A stretch of 64,000 nt of DNA, from positions 1,922,001 through 1,986,000 of the forward strand of contig CAWKDG010000012.1 of the NCBI GenBank assembly GCA_963848355.1, given 5' to 3'. Of the stretch, positions 46,815 to 55,114 are shown piece after piece. The notes under the pieces were generated by a model. That model was not told the DNA's origin and did not search any database. It saw nothing but the letters and a program-made list of their open reading frames with translations. The translations under genes and the position numbers were made by a program. Source of the stretch: CAWKDG01 sp963848355. GTDB taxonomy: Bacteria > Actinomycetota > Acidimicrobiia > Acidimicrobiales > UBA8190. Positions within the stretch are counted from its first letter, which is position 1, and the number at the start of each line of letters is the position of its first letter.

Positions 46815-48614
46815 GCGCGCCCACGGCGTCCTCCGACGACGGCGGGTCGATCGACGACACCGCGTCCTTCGACGCCTCCGGCATCCTGCCCGTGGCCTCC
46901 GGTCGGGCGTCGTGGCGGCACCTGCGCCGGCTGCTTCGCGAGCAGCGTCGCCCCGTCACCACCGTGCTCGTCCTGCAGGCCGTGGCCAGCGCGGCCGGAC
47001 TGGTCGGTCCGCGGGTGCTCGAGGACGTCATCAACAACACGACCAGGAGCGGAGGAGCGGCCCGGATCGACACCGCCATCGTCATCTTCGCCGGGGCGCT
47101 CGTGGTGCAGACCGTGCTCACGGGGGTGAGCCGGGGGCTCGGCGCCGTTCTCGGCGAACGCGTGCTGGCCCGCCTGCGCGAGCAGTTCGTCACCCGGGTC
47201 CTCGACCTCCCTCTGGGGGTGGTGGAGCGGGCCGGCTCCGGTGACCTGCTCACCCGGGCGTCGACCGACGTCGACGACCTCTCCTACACGGTGCGGGCGG
47301 GGCTTCCGCAGCTCCTCGTGGCGAGCGTCACCGCCGTTCTGGCCATCGCCGCGTTGCTGTGGACGGCACCCGTTCTCGGGCTCGCCCTGGTGCCGAGCAT
47401 CCCGATCCTGGCCATCGGGACGCGCTGGTACCTGCGCCGCGCCCGCAGTGCCTACCAGGGGGAGATGGCGGCCTACGCCCGGGTCAACAGCGACATCCAG
47501 GAGAGCGTGGCCGCCGGGCGCACCATCGAAGCCTTCCGCCTCGGACCGACGCGCATCGCCCAGACCGACCGGCACATCAAGGAGTGGATCGGCTGGGAGC
47601 GCACGACGCTCGGACTCCGGACGGTGTTCTTCGGGGCCAGCGAGATCGGCTATGTCATCCCGCTGGTGCTGACCGTCCTCCTCGGTGGCCTCCTGCACAT
47701 CGACGGCAGTCTGTCGGTGGGGGCCGTCACCGCCGCCGCTCTGTATGCCCAACAGCTGATCGGTCCCGTCGACACGCTGTTGGCGTGGATGGACGAGGTC
47801 CAGGTGGCCTCGGCGTCGCTGTCGCGGGTCCTCGGGGTCCACGAGATCGATCCGGCGCCGACGACGACGGACGAGCCGAAGAACGACCGCGTGGTGGCGC
47901 GGGGCCTGCGCTACGCGTATCGCGAGGGCCACGACGTGCTGCGGGGCATCGACCTGGCGCCTCTGCCCGGTGCCCGCGTGGCCGTGGTGGGGCCGAGCGG
48001 GGCGGGCAAGAGCACCCTGGCCCTCCTCCTCGCCGGCATCTACGCCCCGCGCGGGCCGGGCCACGGTGGGCGGCGTCGACTCGCACCTGATCCCCCCGGG
48101 GCGGCTGCGTCGCGAGATCGCCCTCGTCACCCAGGAGCACCACCTCTTCGCCGCCTCCATCCGCGACAACCTGCGGCTCGTCGTCCCCGACGCCGACGAC
48201 GACGAGCTCTACGCCGCCCTCGACGCCGTGGACGCCGGCGCCGCGGTCCGGGCGCTGCCCGACGGTCTCGACACGCGGATCGGCTCGGCCGGCTCGATCC
48301 TGGCCCCGGGGGTGGCCCAGCAGATCGCCATCGCCCGGTTGGTCCTGGCCGACCCCCACACCCTGGTACTCGACGAAGCGACCTCGCTGCTCAATCCCGG
48401 TGCCGCCCGCCACCTCGAGCGTTCCCTGGCCCGGCTGTTGCACGGCCGGACGGTGATCGCCATCTCCCACCGCCTGCACACGGCCAACGACGCCGACCTG
48501 GTGGCCGTGGTGGAGGACGGCCGGATCACCGAATTCGGCGGGCACGACGAGCTGCTGGCCGCCTCCGGCGCCTACGCCGCCCTGTGGGGATCCTGGCAAG
48601 GGGCGGGGACATGA
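46811..48614 (+). CDS. ABC exporter half-transporter with lost signature motif, one frameshift
   Basis: About 600 aa: ~45-residue acidic N-terminus, six TM helices (~70-330), NBD. Walker A VVGPSGAGKSTLALLL is perfect (~390), Walker B LVLDEATSLL and a switch His (ISHRLH) are present, but the signature reads LAPGVAQQIAIAR instead of LSGGQ. The frame must shift near 48050 (GCCCCGCGCG, probably one extra C) between IYAP and RAGRATVGGVDSH; the rest runs to the stop at 48614. Likely a sequencing indel, since both parts are well conserved. Confidence 0.87.
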
Positions 48615-48621
48615 CCCCGAC

Positions 48622-50085
48622 ATGAACCGGAACACGAGCAGCCTCGACCCGCGCACCCCCGTCCTCGTCGGGGTGGGGACGGCCGACGCCGACGCCGAAG
48701 CGGTGGCCTTGATGGCGTCGGCTCTCGAAGCGGCCGCCGCCGACGCCGGATCCGTCTCGCTGCTCGGCGCCGTCGACCGCATCGCCGTCCCCCAGGGCAC
48801 GTGGTCGTACTCCGATCCCGCCCGTCTGGTGGCGGCGCGGACCGGGGCCGGCGCCGTCCGGACGTTCCTGGGGCGGGTGGGTGTGCCCCAGCAGATGCTC
48901 GTGAACGACGCGCTCCGGGCCATCGTCGCCGGCCACTGCGACGTCGCCGTGGTGGTGGGAGGAGAGGCACGCGCCCGGGCCCGACGCGCGGAGAAGGCCG
49001 GCACCGTCGCCACCGAGACGGCGCAGTCGGCAGACGTGCCCGACGTCGTGCTCGACCGAGAGGACGACTTCATGGCCCGACCGGAGGTCACGGCCGGGTT
49101 GGTCCAGCCCGTGCTCCAGTACGCGCTCATCGAGAACGCGCTGGCGGCGGCCGAGGGCGAGGATCCCGACGACCACCGGGCGGCCGTGGCCGCGCTGTGG
49201 GAACGATTCAACGTCGTGGCCCGGTCGAACCCCCGGGCCGCCTTCGCCACCCCCCGGTCGGCCGCCGACCTGGCCACGCCGTCGCCCGCCAACCGGCCGC
49301 TGGCCTTCCCGTACAACAAGTGGCACGCCAGTCAGTGGACCGTCGACCAGGCCGCCGCCCTGGTGCTGTGCTCGGTGGAGGCGGCCCGCGCCCACCGCGT
49401 CCCCGTCGACCGGTGGGTGTTCCCGTTGGTCGGTGTGGATGCCGGTCACGCCCTCTCGCTCAGTCGCCGACGGGACCTCCATCGCTGGCCCGCCATGGGC
49501 GTGCTGGGACGAGCGGCCGCCGGGCGGATCGGTCGACCGCTCGACGCGGTCGAGCAGATCGAGCTCTACTCGTGCTTCCCCTCGGCCGTCCGCGTCCAAC
49601 AGCGCGAGCTCGGGCTCCCCCCCGACGGCACGCCGACGGTGACGGGGGGGATGGCGTTCGCCGGTGGGCCGTTCAACAACTTCGTCTATCAAGCCACCGC
49701 CTCGATGGTGCCCCGCCTGCGCGACGATCCCGCCGCCCTCGGCCTCGTCACCACCGTCTGCGGGCTGCTGACCAAGCCCGGCCTGGCCGTGTGGTCGGCC
49801 ACCCCCGACGGTCGGCCCCCGCTCCTGTCCGACCTGGCCGCCGAGGCGGCCGGCGTCACCGGGGCGGTCGACGTGGCCGAGGAACACCACGGGACGGCCC
49901 GGGTGGTCACGGCCACCGTCGGTTATTCGGGAATGGACACGGCCCGCACCTTCGTCCTGGCCGAGATCGACCCCCGGCGCCGGTGTCTGGCCTCGAGCGA
50001 CGATCACGATCTCGCTGCCGCGGTCATCGCCGGGGGTGTGATCGGCACCGACGTCCGGATCGCCGGCACCCGGGTCGAGCCCTGA
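48622..50085 (+). CDS. Thiolase-fold acyl-CoA protein lacking the usual nucleophile
   Basis: 487 aa, annotated in actinobacteria as acetyl-CoA acetyltransferase-like. The thiolase core is visible (VNDALRAIVAG..DVAVVVGGEA, and the C-terminal VTGGMAFAGGPFNNF and VTTVCGLLTKPG), but the N-terminal catalytic Cys position (NxxCxSG in thiolases) is occupied by the VNDALRAI helix, and the GHP histidine is GGP. So it probably does not act as an ordinary thiolase; a lipid- or steroid-side-chain role is known for related degenerate thiolases. It begins 8 bp after the ABC exporter stop. Confidence 0.78.
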   Translation: MNRNTSSLDPRTPVLVGVGTADADAEAVALMASALEAAAADAGSVSLLGAVDRIAVPQGTWSYSDPARLVAARTGAGAVRTFLGRVGVPQQMLVNDALRAIVAGHCDVAVVVGGEARARARRAEKAGTVATETAQSADVPDVVLDREDDFMARPEVTAGLVQPVLQYALIENALAAAEGEDPDDHRAAVAALWERFNVVARSNPRAAFATPRSAADLATPSPANRPLAFPYNKWHASQWTVDQAAALVLCSVEAARAHRVPVDRWVFPLVGVDAGHALSLSRRRDLHRWPAMGVLGRAAAGRIGRPLDAVEQIELYSCFPSAVRVQQRELGLPPDGTPTVTGGMAFAGGPFNNFVYQATASMVPRLRDDPAALGLVTTVCGLLTKPGLAVWSATPDGRPPLLSDLAAEAAGVTGAVDVAEEHHGTARVVTATVGYSGMDTARTFVLAEIDPRRRCLASSDDHDLAAAVIAGGVIGTDVRIAGTRVEP

Positions 50086-50092
50086 CCGGGTC

Positions 50093-50121
50093 TTGACGTG
50101 GCTAACGATGTTAGCCATACT
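50093..50121 (+). promoter_or_regulatory. Promoter of the nitroreductase-tetR unit
   Basis: TTGACG (50093-50098), 17-bp spacer, CATACT (50116-50121): one of the best promoters in the window. Operator 1 fills the spacer exactly. Confidence 0.75.
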
Positions 50122-50138
50122 GGCTATCAGCGTTAGCC
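50100..50138 (+). promoter_or_regulatory. Two TetR-type operators
   Basis: Operator 1 GGCTAAC-GAT-GTTAGCC (50100-50116) is a perfect 7+3+7 palindrome between the -35 and -10; operator 2 GGCTATC-AGC-GTTAGCC (50122-50138) is the same with one mismatch. Centre spacing is 22 bp, two helical turns. The TetR gene 500 bp downstream in the same unit is the likely binder. Confidence 0.85.
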
Positions 50139-50168
50139 CCCAGTAGGGGCAGGAGGAGGAGACGAACG

Positions 50169-50627
50169 ATGGACACAGCGGCCGGCTACCGACGACCAGG
50201 GTTTCTGACGCGGAGGATCATGAACCCCTTCGTCGTCGCCATGCTGCGGATCGGCGTCAGTGTCTGGGGGAGCCGGATCCTGGAGGTCCGGGGGCGTCGC
50301 AGCGCCGCCGCCCGGCGGACACCGGTGAACCTGCTCACCATCGACGGACGTCAGTACCTGGTGTCACCTCGCGGCGACACGCAATGGGTCCGCAACGTTC
50401 GCAGCGACGGGGGCCGCCTGGCCCTGATCCTCGGACGGCGACGCGACGAACGGGTCGCCCAGGAGCTGTCGGACAGCGAGAAGATCCCCGTCCTTCGGGC
50501 CTATCTCCGCAAATGGAAGATGGAGGTCGGGGTGTTTTTCGACGGTGTGAGCGCCGATTCGGACGAGGACGACGTGCAGCGCATCGCTGCCGATCACCCG
50601 GTCTTCGTCCTCTCCCCGCACAGCTGA
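50169..50627 (+). CDS. Deazaflavin (F420)-dependent nitroreductase-family protein
   Basis: 152 aa, Ddn-like split-barrel. RGRRSAAARRTPVNLLTIDGRQYLVSPRGDTQWVRNVRSDG is the family's conserved strand set with the F420 phosphate contacts. Related proteins reduce quinones or nitro-compounds using reduced F420. Strong ribosome site AGGAGGAGG precedes the ATG. Under the double TetR operator; stop is one base before the TetR GTG, so an autoregulated xenobiotic- or quinone-response pair. Confidence 0.88.
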   Translation: MDTAAGYRRPGFLTRRIMNPFVVAMLRIGVSVWGSRILEVRGRRSAAARRTPVNLLTIDGRQYLVSPRGDTQWVRNVRSDGGRLALILGRRRDERVAQELSDSEKIPVLRAYLRKWKMEVGVFFDGVSADSDEDDVQRIAADHPVFVLSPHS

Positions 50628-50628
50628 C

Positions 50629-51240
50629 GTGACGTCGGTGCGCGTGGCCGAGGGCGCCCTCGCCGGCGAGCTGCTCCCCGGTGAACTGCCGCGACCCGAC
50701 GCGGGGTCCGCCCGCCCGGACCGCGTGCAGCAGACCGTGGCCATCGCCCGTCGCCTGTTGGAGGACGAAGGGCCGGGGGCGCTCACCATGCGCCGACTGG
50801 CCGACGAACAGGGGATCAGGGCGCCGTCGCTCTACAAGCACTTCTCGGGGAAGGCGGCGGTGGAGCTGGCCGTCATCGAGGATGCCCTGTTCGACATCGG
50901 CGACGTCACGCACAGGGCCATCCACGAACCGGCCTCCGTGAGTCCGTTGCTGAGCCTCGTCACCACCTACCGGACGCACTGCCTGGCGCACCCGAACCTC
51001 TACCGGCTCGCCGTCTCCGGGCCCCTTGCCCGCCAGAACCTGCCGCCCGGTCTGGAGGAGTGGGCCGGGAACCCCTGGTTCGTGGTCACCGGCGACCCCC
51101 GCCGGGCTCAAGCCCTGTGGTCCTTCGCCCACGGCATGGTGATCCTCGAGCTCGACGACCGGTACCCGCCGGGTTCCGACCTCGACGGCACGTGGCGAGC
51201 GGGAGCAGCCGCCTTCGAGCAAGCGGTCGGCCCGGGCTGA
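50629..51240 (+). CDS. TetR-family regulator
   Basis: 203 aa from GTG 50629. HTH: ALTMRRLADEQGIRAPSLYKHFSGKAAVELAVI (~52-85), classical TetR with the YxHFxxK end; C-terminal ligand-binding domain with WSFAHGMVILEL. Cotranscribed with the nitroreductase gene and likely represses the unit through the GGCTAAC operators upstream. Ligand unknown. Confidence 0.9.
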   Translation: MTSVRVAEGALAGELLPGELPRPDAGSARPDRVQQTVAIARRLLEDEGPGALTMRRLADEQGIRAPSLYKHFSGKAAVELAVIEDALFDIGDVTHRAIHEPASVSPLLSLVTTYRTHCLAHPNLYRLAVSGPLARQNLPPGLEEWAGNPWFVVTGDPRRAQALWSFAHGMVILELDDRYPPGSDLDGTWRAGAAAFEQAVGPG

Positions 51241-51241
51241 A

Positions 51242-51258
51242 CGCCGGTCCGACCGGCG
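51242..51258 (+). terminator. Hairpin after tetR
   Basis: CGCCGGT-CCG-ACCGGCG, 7-bp perfect stem, one base after the tetR stop and just before the padR promoter. No T-tract. Confidence 0.5.
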
Positions 51259-51260
51259 CC

Positions 51261-51288
51261 TTGACTATTACGATTTCCGTAATAGTAT
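51261..51288 (+). promoter_or_regulatory. padR promoter with overlapping palindromic operator
   Basis: TTGACT (51261-51266), 16-bp spacer, TAGTAT (51283-51288). A perfect 9+5+9 inverted repeat, ACTATTACG-ATTTC-CGTAATAGT (51264-51286), covers it. It is AT-rich against the local GC and resembles PadR operator style (ATnnAT arms). It also shows the gene cannot start at ATG 51287. Confidence 0.85.
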
Positions 51289-51319
51289 GCAGTCGAGACA
51301 GGGCGACGATCGGACCGTG

Positions 51320-51637
51320 ATGGCGTCAAAGCGATTGGGGCGGACACAGGATCCGACGATCCTCGTCCTCACCAGCCTGTCGGGCGGTCCGAAGCACGGC
51401 TACGCCGTGATCAAGGACATCGAGGACATGAGCGGCGTCTCCTTCGGGCCCGGCACCCTCTACGGCGTTCTCGCCCGTCTGGAAGAGGAAGGACTGGTCG
51501 AGCCGCTGCCCGCCGAAGGGCACCGGCGCCCCTACCGCATCACCGCCCAGGGGGCGAGGGTGCTGCGAGAAAGACTCGAGACCAACGTGAAGGTGGCCAC
51601 CATCGGATTCGGGCGCCTCGGAACGCTGGGCGCATGA
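51320..51637 (+). CDS. PadR-family regulator
   Basis: 105 aa from ATG 51320; the in-frame ATG 51287 lies on the -10 box and is excluded. Winged helix: DPTILVLTSLSGGPKHGYAVIKDIEDM, then SFGPGTLYGVLARLEEEGLVEPL and the wing RRPYRITAQG. Represses its own promoter most likely. Overlaps the membrane-protein gene by 4 bp, the common padR-membrane protein pairing. Ligand unknown. Confidence 0.9.
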   Translation: MASKRLGRTQDPTILVLTSLSGGPKHGYAVIKDIEDMSGVSFGPGTLYGVLARLEEEGLVEPLPAEGHRRPYRITAQGARVLRERLETNVKVATIGFGRLGTLGA

Positions 51638-52677
51638 CCGGCGATCCCGTCGAGCTGGCCCTGCGGTGCTACCCGGCGTGGTGGCGCAGGCGCTACGCCG
51701 ACGAGATCCGCGCGGTGGTGGCCGATCTCACCGAGGAGGGCCGGCCGCGCTGGAAGGTCACCCTCAACCTCCTCGGTGGCGCGCTGCGGGCCCGGACGCG
51801 GGCGACGGGGATGCCCCCCGTCTACGACCTCTGGTGCAGCCGGACCCGGGTGGCCATCGCCGCGGCGACGTTGCCGTGGGTGCTGATGGGCCCCCTGATA
51901 CTCATGGCCATCGGTGGCCAGAGCCTCCATTCGACGGAGGGGAGGATCTTTCCCGGACAACTGTCGATCACCGGCGGAGCCAACCAGTTGGTGCAGGGCC
52001 GGGGGATGCCCACGGCGGCTCCACCGCTCAGCCTGGCCGGATCGGTGACCTGGTACGCCGACGTGGCCATGGTCGTGCTGTTCCTCATCACCCTGTTCGT
52101 CCTCTTCGCCGGGTGGTCGGGGCTCACCGGTGCCATCAAGCGCTCCACCGCCGGCCATCACCGCCGCCTGGTCCTCTTGGCCTGGGCACCGGGTTTCTCG
52201 GTCCTGGCCGACGTGGTGCTGGTCGTCATCAGTGACGTCCTCCTACCGCACTCCTACCGCGAGAGTGGCGGTCATCCGGCCGTTCCCCTGGGCGGACACC
52301 TGGCTGCCGCCCACGCCGTCGGGACGGCCGCGGGCATCGTGGCCGTCGTCGGATGGCTGGTGTCCATCGTCTGTGTGGCGGTGGCCGTCCGGCGCGCCGA
52401 CATCTCACCCCTCGACCTCCGTTTCGGCAAGAGCGTCTCGGTGGTGGTGGCTACCCTCCTGACGCTGACGCTGGCGGCGTATGCGACGTGGGGGATCGGT
52501 CTCATCGTGCAGGCCCGCCAGGGCATCGGTGGGCGGTACACGACGATCGCGTACAGCCACCAGGACCTCTGGCCTCTGGTGCTCGTCGCCCTGCTTCTGA
52601 CCGTGATCCTGTCGACGTCGTGCGCCTCGGTGGCTCGGCGATCCTGGAAGGTCATCGCCCTCGGGCCTTCGCGGTGA
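51634..52677 (+). CDS. Multi-TM membrane protein coupled to PadR
   Basis: 347 aa. Cytoplasmic N-terminus RCYPAWWRRRYADEIRAVVADLTEEGRP, a permease-prefix-like element often seen next to PadR regulators, then about six TM helices (e.g. ATLPWVLMGPLILMAIGG; VVLFLITLFVLFAGW; VGTAAGIVAVVGWLVSIVCV). No transporter signature. Cotranscription with padR suggests it is the regulated target; stress or antimicrobial response is possible. Confidence 0.78.
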   Translation: MTGDPVELALRCYPAWWRRRYADEIRAVVADLTEEGRPRWKVTLNLLGGALRARTRATGMPPVYDLWCSRTRVAIAAATLPWVLMGPLILMAIGGQSLHSTEGRIFPGQLSITGGANQLVQGRGMPTAAPPLSLAGSVTWYADVAMVVLFLITLFVLFAGWSGLTGAIKRSTAGHHRRLVLLAWAPGFSVLADVVLVVISDVLLPHSYRESGGHPAVPLGGHLAAAHAVGTAAGIVAVVGWLVSIVCVAVAVRRADISPLDLRFGKSVSVVVATLLTLTLAAYATWGIGLIVQARQGIGGRYTTIAYSHQDLWPLVLVALLLTVILSTSCASVARRSWKVIALGPSR

Positions 52678-53308
52678 GGGAGCCGCCGCCGGCCAGAGCC
52701 GGCGACGTCAGGCTTCCCCGTCGTCGAACATCAGACCCCAGGGATTGCGGACCCTTCCCGTGCGCCGTGACCAGCGACGGGGGGTGGAGTCGATCAGACA
52801 CCGCACCGGTAGGGCACGGGAGACGGATCGGACACGGTTCGTTCTCCGGCGATGGGAGCGCACGTGCGATCCGGACGGGCTCCACCAGTCAGCAAATGAC
52901 CTACGGGGGCGGAGGGAACGATGGCGCAGGCACCGCCGTGGTTCTGACAAGACCGTTGCTCCCTTCCCTGGCCTCTGTCCGAGATGATCACTCGGCCCTC
53001 GGGTCGCCAAGGTCTGGGGCAACGATGTCGCCGGCCGAGACTCACCGAGCCTCAGCCACTGTTCACGCTACCACTGACATCTTGCGTCACTCGTGAGGCC
53101 ACGCGTCACTCGTGTCCACAACGGGAGCCCCGGAGCGTCCGGGCCTCACTGCGTGGTCCTCGAATGATCAGCGCCGTCCTCGAATGAATTGGCTGAGTTT
53201 CAGAACATTGACTGATTCGGCAGCTACGATGATGGGGCAGAAGACGCCCAGACCCCGCTTCCTTCGCACCTGGCCCACGGCCGGGGCATCGAGATGGAGG
53301 CACAAGAC
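52678..53308. other. Long intergenic region with short direct repeats
   Basis: 631 bp with no convincing gene; a 104-codon minus-strand frame ending RNPWGLMFDDGEA at 52708 could be a remnant, unproven. Two pairs of 12-bp direct repeats stand out: GCGTCACTCGTG at 53084 and 53103, and GTCCTCGAATGA at 53156 and 53176. Base composition is less GC-rich than the neighbours. Probably regulatory DNA for the two stress-type genes downstream. Confidence 0.5.
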
Positions 53309-53575
53309 ATGGGTCTGACAGGAATGGTCTTCAGCACTATCGCAATTGCCGCTGGTGCCGTCATGTACTGGGCGGTGACGTCCACGCAGAGCCACGGATT
53401 CCGGCTCTCCACCGTGGGGGTCATCCTCATGATCGTCGGAGCCGTCGGCCTGGTCATCTCGTCGACCATCTTCGGCACGTCGCGTCGAACGCCGGGCCGC
53501 CGTTCTCACACGTACGATCGTGAAGTGGTCGACGCGCAGGGACGTACGGCGGCCGTGCACGAAGAGGTGCACTAG
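53309..53575 (+). CDS. Small DUF6458-like membrane protein
   Basis: 88 aa from ATG 53309, chosen for GGAGG 8 nt upstream; ATG 53294 has no ribosome site. Two TM helices (GMVFSTIAIAAGAVMYWAVT; STVGVILMIVGAVGLVISSTIF) and a hydrophilic tail. Matches the layout of actinobacterial DUF6458 proteins. Function unknown; likely cotranscribed with the next small gene. Confidence 0.7.
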   Translation: MGLTGMVFSTIAIAAGAVMYWAVTSTQSHGFRLSTVGVILMIVGAVGLVISSTIFGTSRRTPGRRSHTYDREVVDAQGRTAAVHEEVH

Positions 53576-53624
53576 ACCGATCGGACGACGGCGGCGACCG
53601 ACGACAAAGGAAAGTGGTCATCAC

Positions 53625-53858
53625 ATGCGTAACGTGTGGAAAGGGCTCTTCGTGGGTGGTCTGACCGGCGTCACGGCCGGCGTCATCCTCGACTCCCTGG
53701 CCCGGGCATCGAAGACAGCCGTCGCCGTCGGTGGGCAGGTCCGTGACCATGCTCCCGACGCGGGGCGGTGGTTGCACTCGGCCACCGACAAGGCCGGTGA
53801 GTGGCTCCACGACGCCGACGTCCCCGAGCACGTCCGAAGCGCCGCTCGTCGCGACTGA
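53625..53858 (+). CDS. Small YtxH-like stress protein
   Basis: 77 aa from ATG 53625 behind AAAGGAAAG. N-terminal glycine-rich helix (VWKGLFVGGLTGVTAGVILDSL) as in YtxH/general-stress proteins, then an amphipathic tail. 49 bp after the DUF6458-like gene. Function unknown. Confidence 0.65.
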   Translation: MRNVWKGLFVGGLTGVTAGVILDSLARASKTAVAVGGQVRDHAPDAGRWLHSATDKAGEWLHDADVPEHVRSAARRD

Positions 53859-53932
53859 AACGCTCGCTGGTCAGACGACGATCGACGACTCGCCCCGGCG
53901 ATGGTCCCGAGCCACAGGCCGCCATCCTCTCA

Positions 53933-55114
53933 CTAAGCCAGCGCGCCCACCACGTAGTTGATGCACGCGCACAGGGCAGCGACGTCCTCGGGATCGATGG
54001 CGGGGAACATGGCGATCCGCAGTTGGTTCCGGCCGAGCTTGCGGTACGGCTCGGTGTCCACGATGCCGTTGGCCCTGAGGACGGCGGCCACGGTGGCGGC
54101 ATCGACGGCATCGACGAAGTCGATGGTGCCGACCACGTGACTGCGCTCGGATTCCTTCTCCACGAACGGGGTGGCGAAATCCGACTGCTCGGCCCAGGTA
54201 TAGAGGATCTCGGCTGACCGGTCGCAGCGCCCCGCCGTCCATTCCAGACCCCCCCCGGCCAGCATCCATTCGACCTGTTCGGTCATCAGGAGCACGGTGG
54301 CCAGTGCCGGCGTGTTGTAGGTCTGGTCCAGCTTGGAGTTGTCGACGCACGTCTTCAGATCGAAGAAGGCGGGGACCCATCGGTCGGACGCCGCCAGTCT
54401 CTCGACACGATCGAGCGCGGCGGGCGAGAGCAGCGCCAACCACAGGCCGCCGTCGGCAGCGAAGCACTTCTGCGGCGCGAAGTAGTACGCGTCGAACTGC
54501 GTCGGATCGACCCGTATGCCGCCGGCCCCCGAGGTGGCATCCACGGCCACCAGGGCGCCACCGGCATCGGCCCCGGGCGCTCCGGCCGGCCTGGTGATCG
54601 GCATGGACACGCCCGTCGAGGTCTCGTTCTGGGTCAAGGCGTAGAGATCGATGTCGGCGTCGGCCACCGCCTCGGGGTGGGTGCCCGTCGGTGATTCGAT
54701 GATCCAGGGGTCGTCCAGGTGGGGGGCGGCCGTGGCGGCGGCGGCGAACTTGGAGGAGAACTCGCCGAACGACAGGTGCTGGCTCCGCCGCTCGATGAGG
54801 CAGAACGTGGCGATGTCCCAGAAGCAGGTCGCGCCTCCGTTGCCGAGCACCACCTCGTAGCCGTCGGGCAGACCGAACAACTCGGCCAGGCCGGAGCGCA
54901 ACCGGCCGACGACGGTCTTGACCGCCTTCTGGCGGTGGCTCGTACCGAGGTACGTCGGGGCGGCCCGGGCCAGGGCCTCCACCTGGGCCGGGCGGACCTT
55001 GGACGGCCCGCTGCCGAACCGCCCGTCCGCCGGTTTGAGGCCGTCGGGGATGCGGATATCGGAGGGGGCGGTGGTGTCGGGGGCGCGCGTCACGTGTGCA
55101 AGCATGGCAGCCAT
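53933..55114 (-). CDS. serC: Phosphoserine aminotransferase
   Basis: 393 aa, converts phosphohydroxypyruvate to phosphoserine with glutamate. RFGSGPSKVRPAQVEAL near the N-terminus, PLP-Lys in FAPQKCFAADGGLW (~240), and the C-terminal NQLRIAMFPAIDPEDVAALC. Start ATG 55114 has GGAG at the right distance; ATG 55105 and GTG 55093 are alternatives. That ATG overlaps the divergent aspC ATG by two bases. Works with SerA, whose gene lies 1.3 kb away on the other strand. Downstream there is a 74-bp gap to the YtxH-like gene. Confidence 0.93.
   Translation of the reverse strand: MAAMLAHVTRAPDTTAPSDIRIPDGLKPADGRFGSGPSKVRPAQVEALARAAPTYLGTSHRQKAVKTVVGRLRSGLAELFGLPDGYEVVLGNGGATCFWDIATFCLIERRSQHLSFGEFSSKFAAAATAAPHLDDPWIIESPTGTHPEAVADADIDLYALTQNETSTGVSMPITRPAGAPGADAGGALVAVDATSGAGGIRVDPTQFDAYYFAPQKCFAADGGLWLALLSPAALDRVERLAASDRWVPAFFDLKTCVDNSKLDQTYNTPALATVLLMTEQVEWMLAGGGLEWTAGRCDRSAEILYTWAEQSDFATPFVEKESERSHVVGTIDFVDAVDAATVAAVLRANGIVDTEPYRKLGRNQLRIAMFPAIDPEDVAALCACINYVVGALA

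Noticed and set aside
52708..53022. Minus-strand 104-codon gene in the long intergenic region
   Set aside because: Only the last ~15 residues look protein-like; the rest is Arg/Ser-rich and has no start signal.
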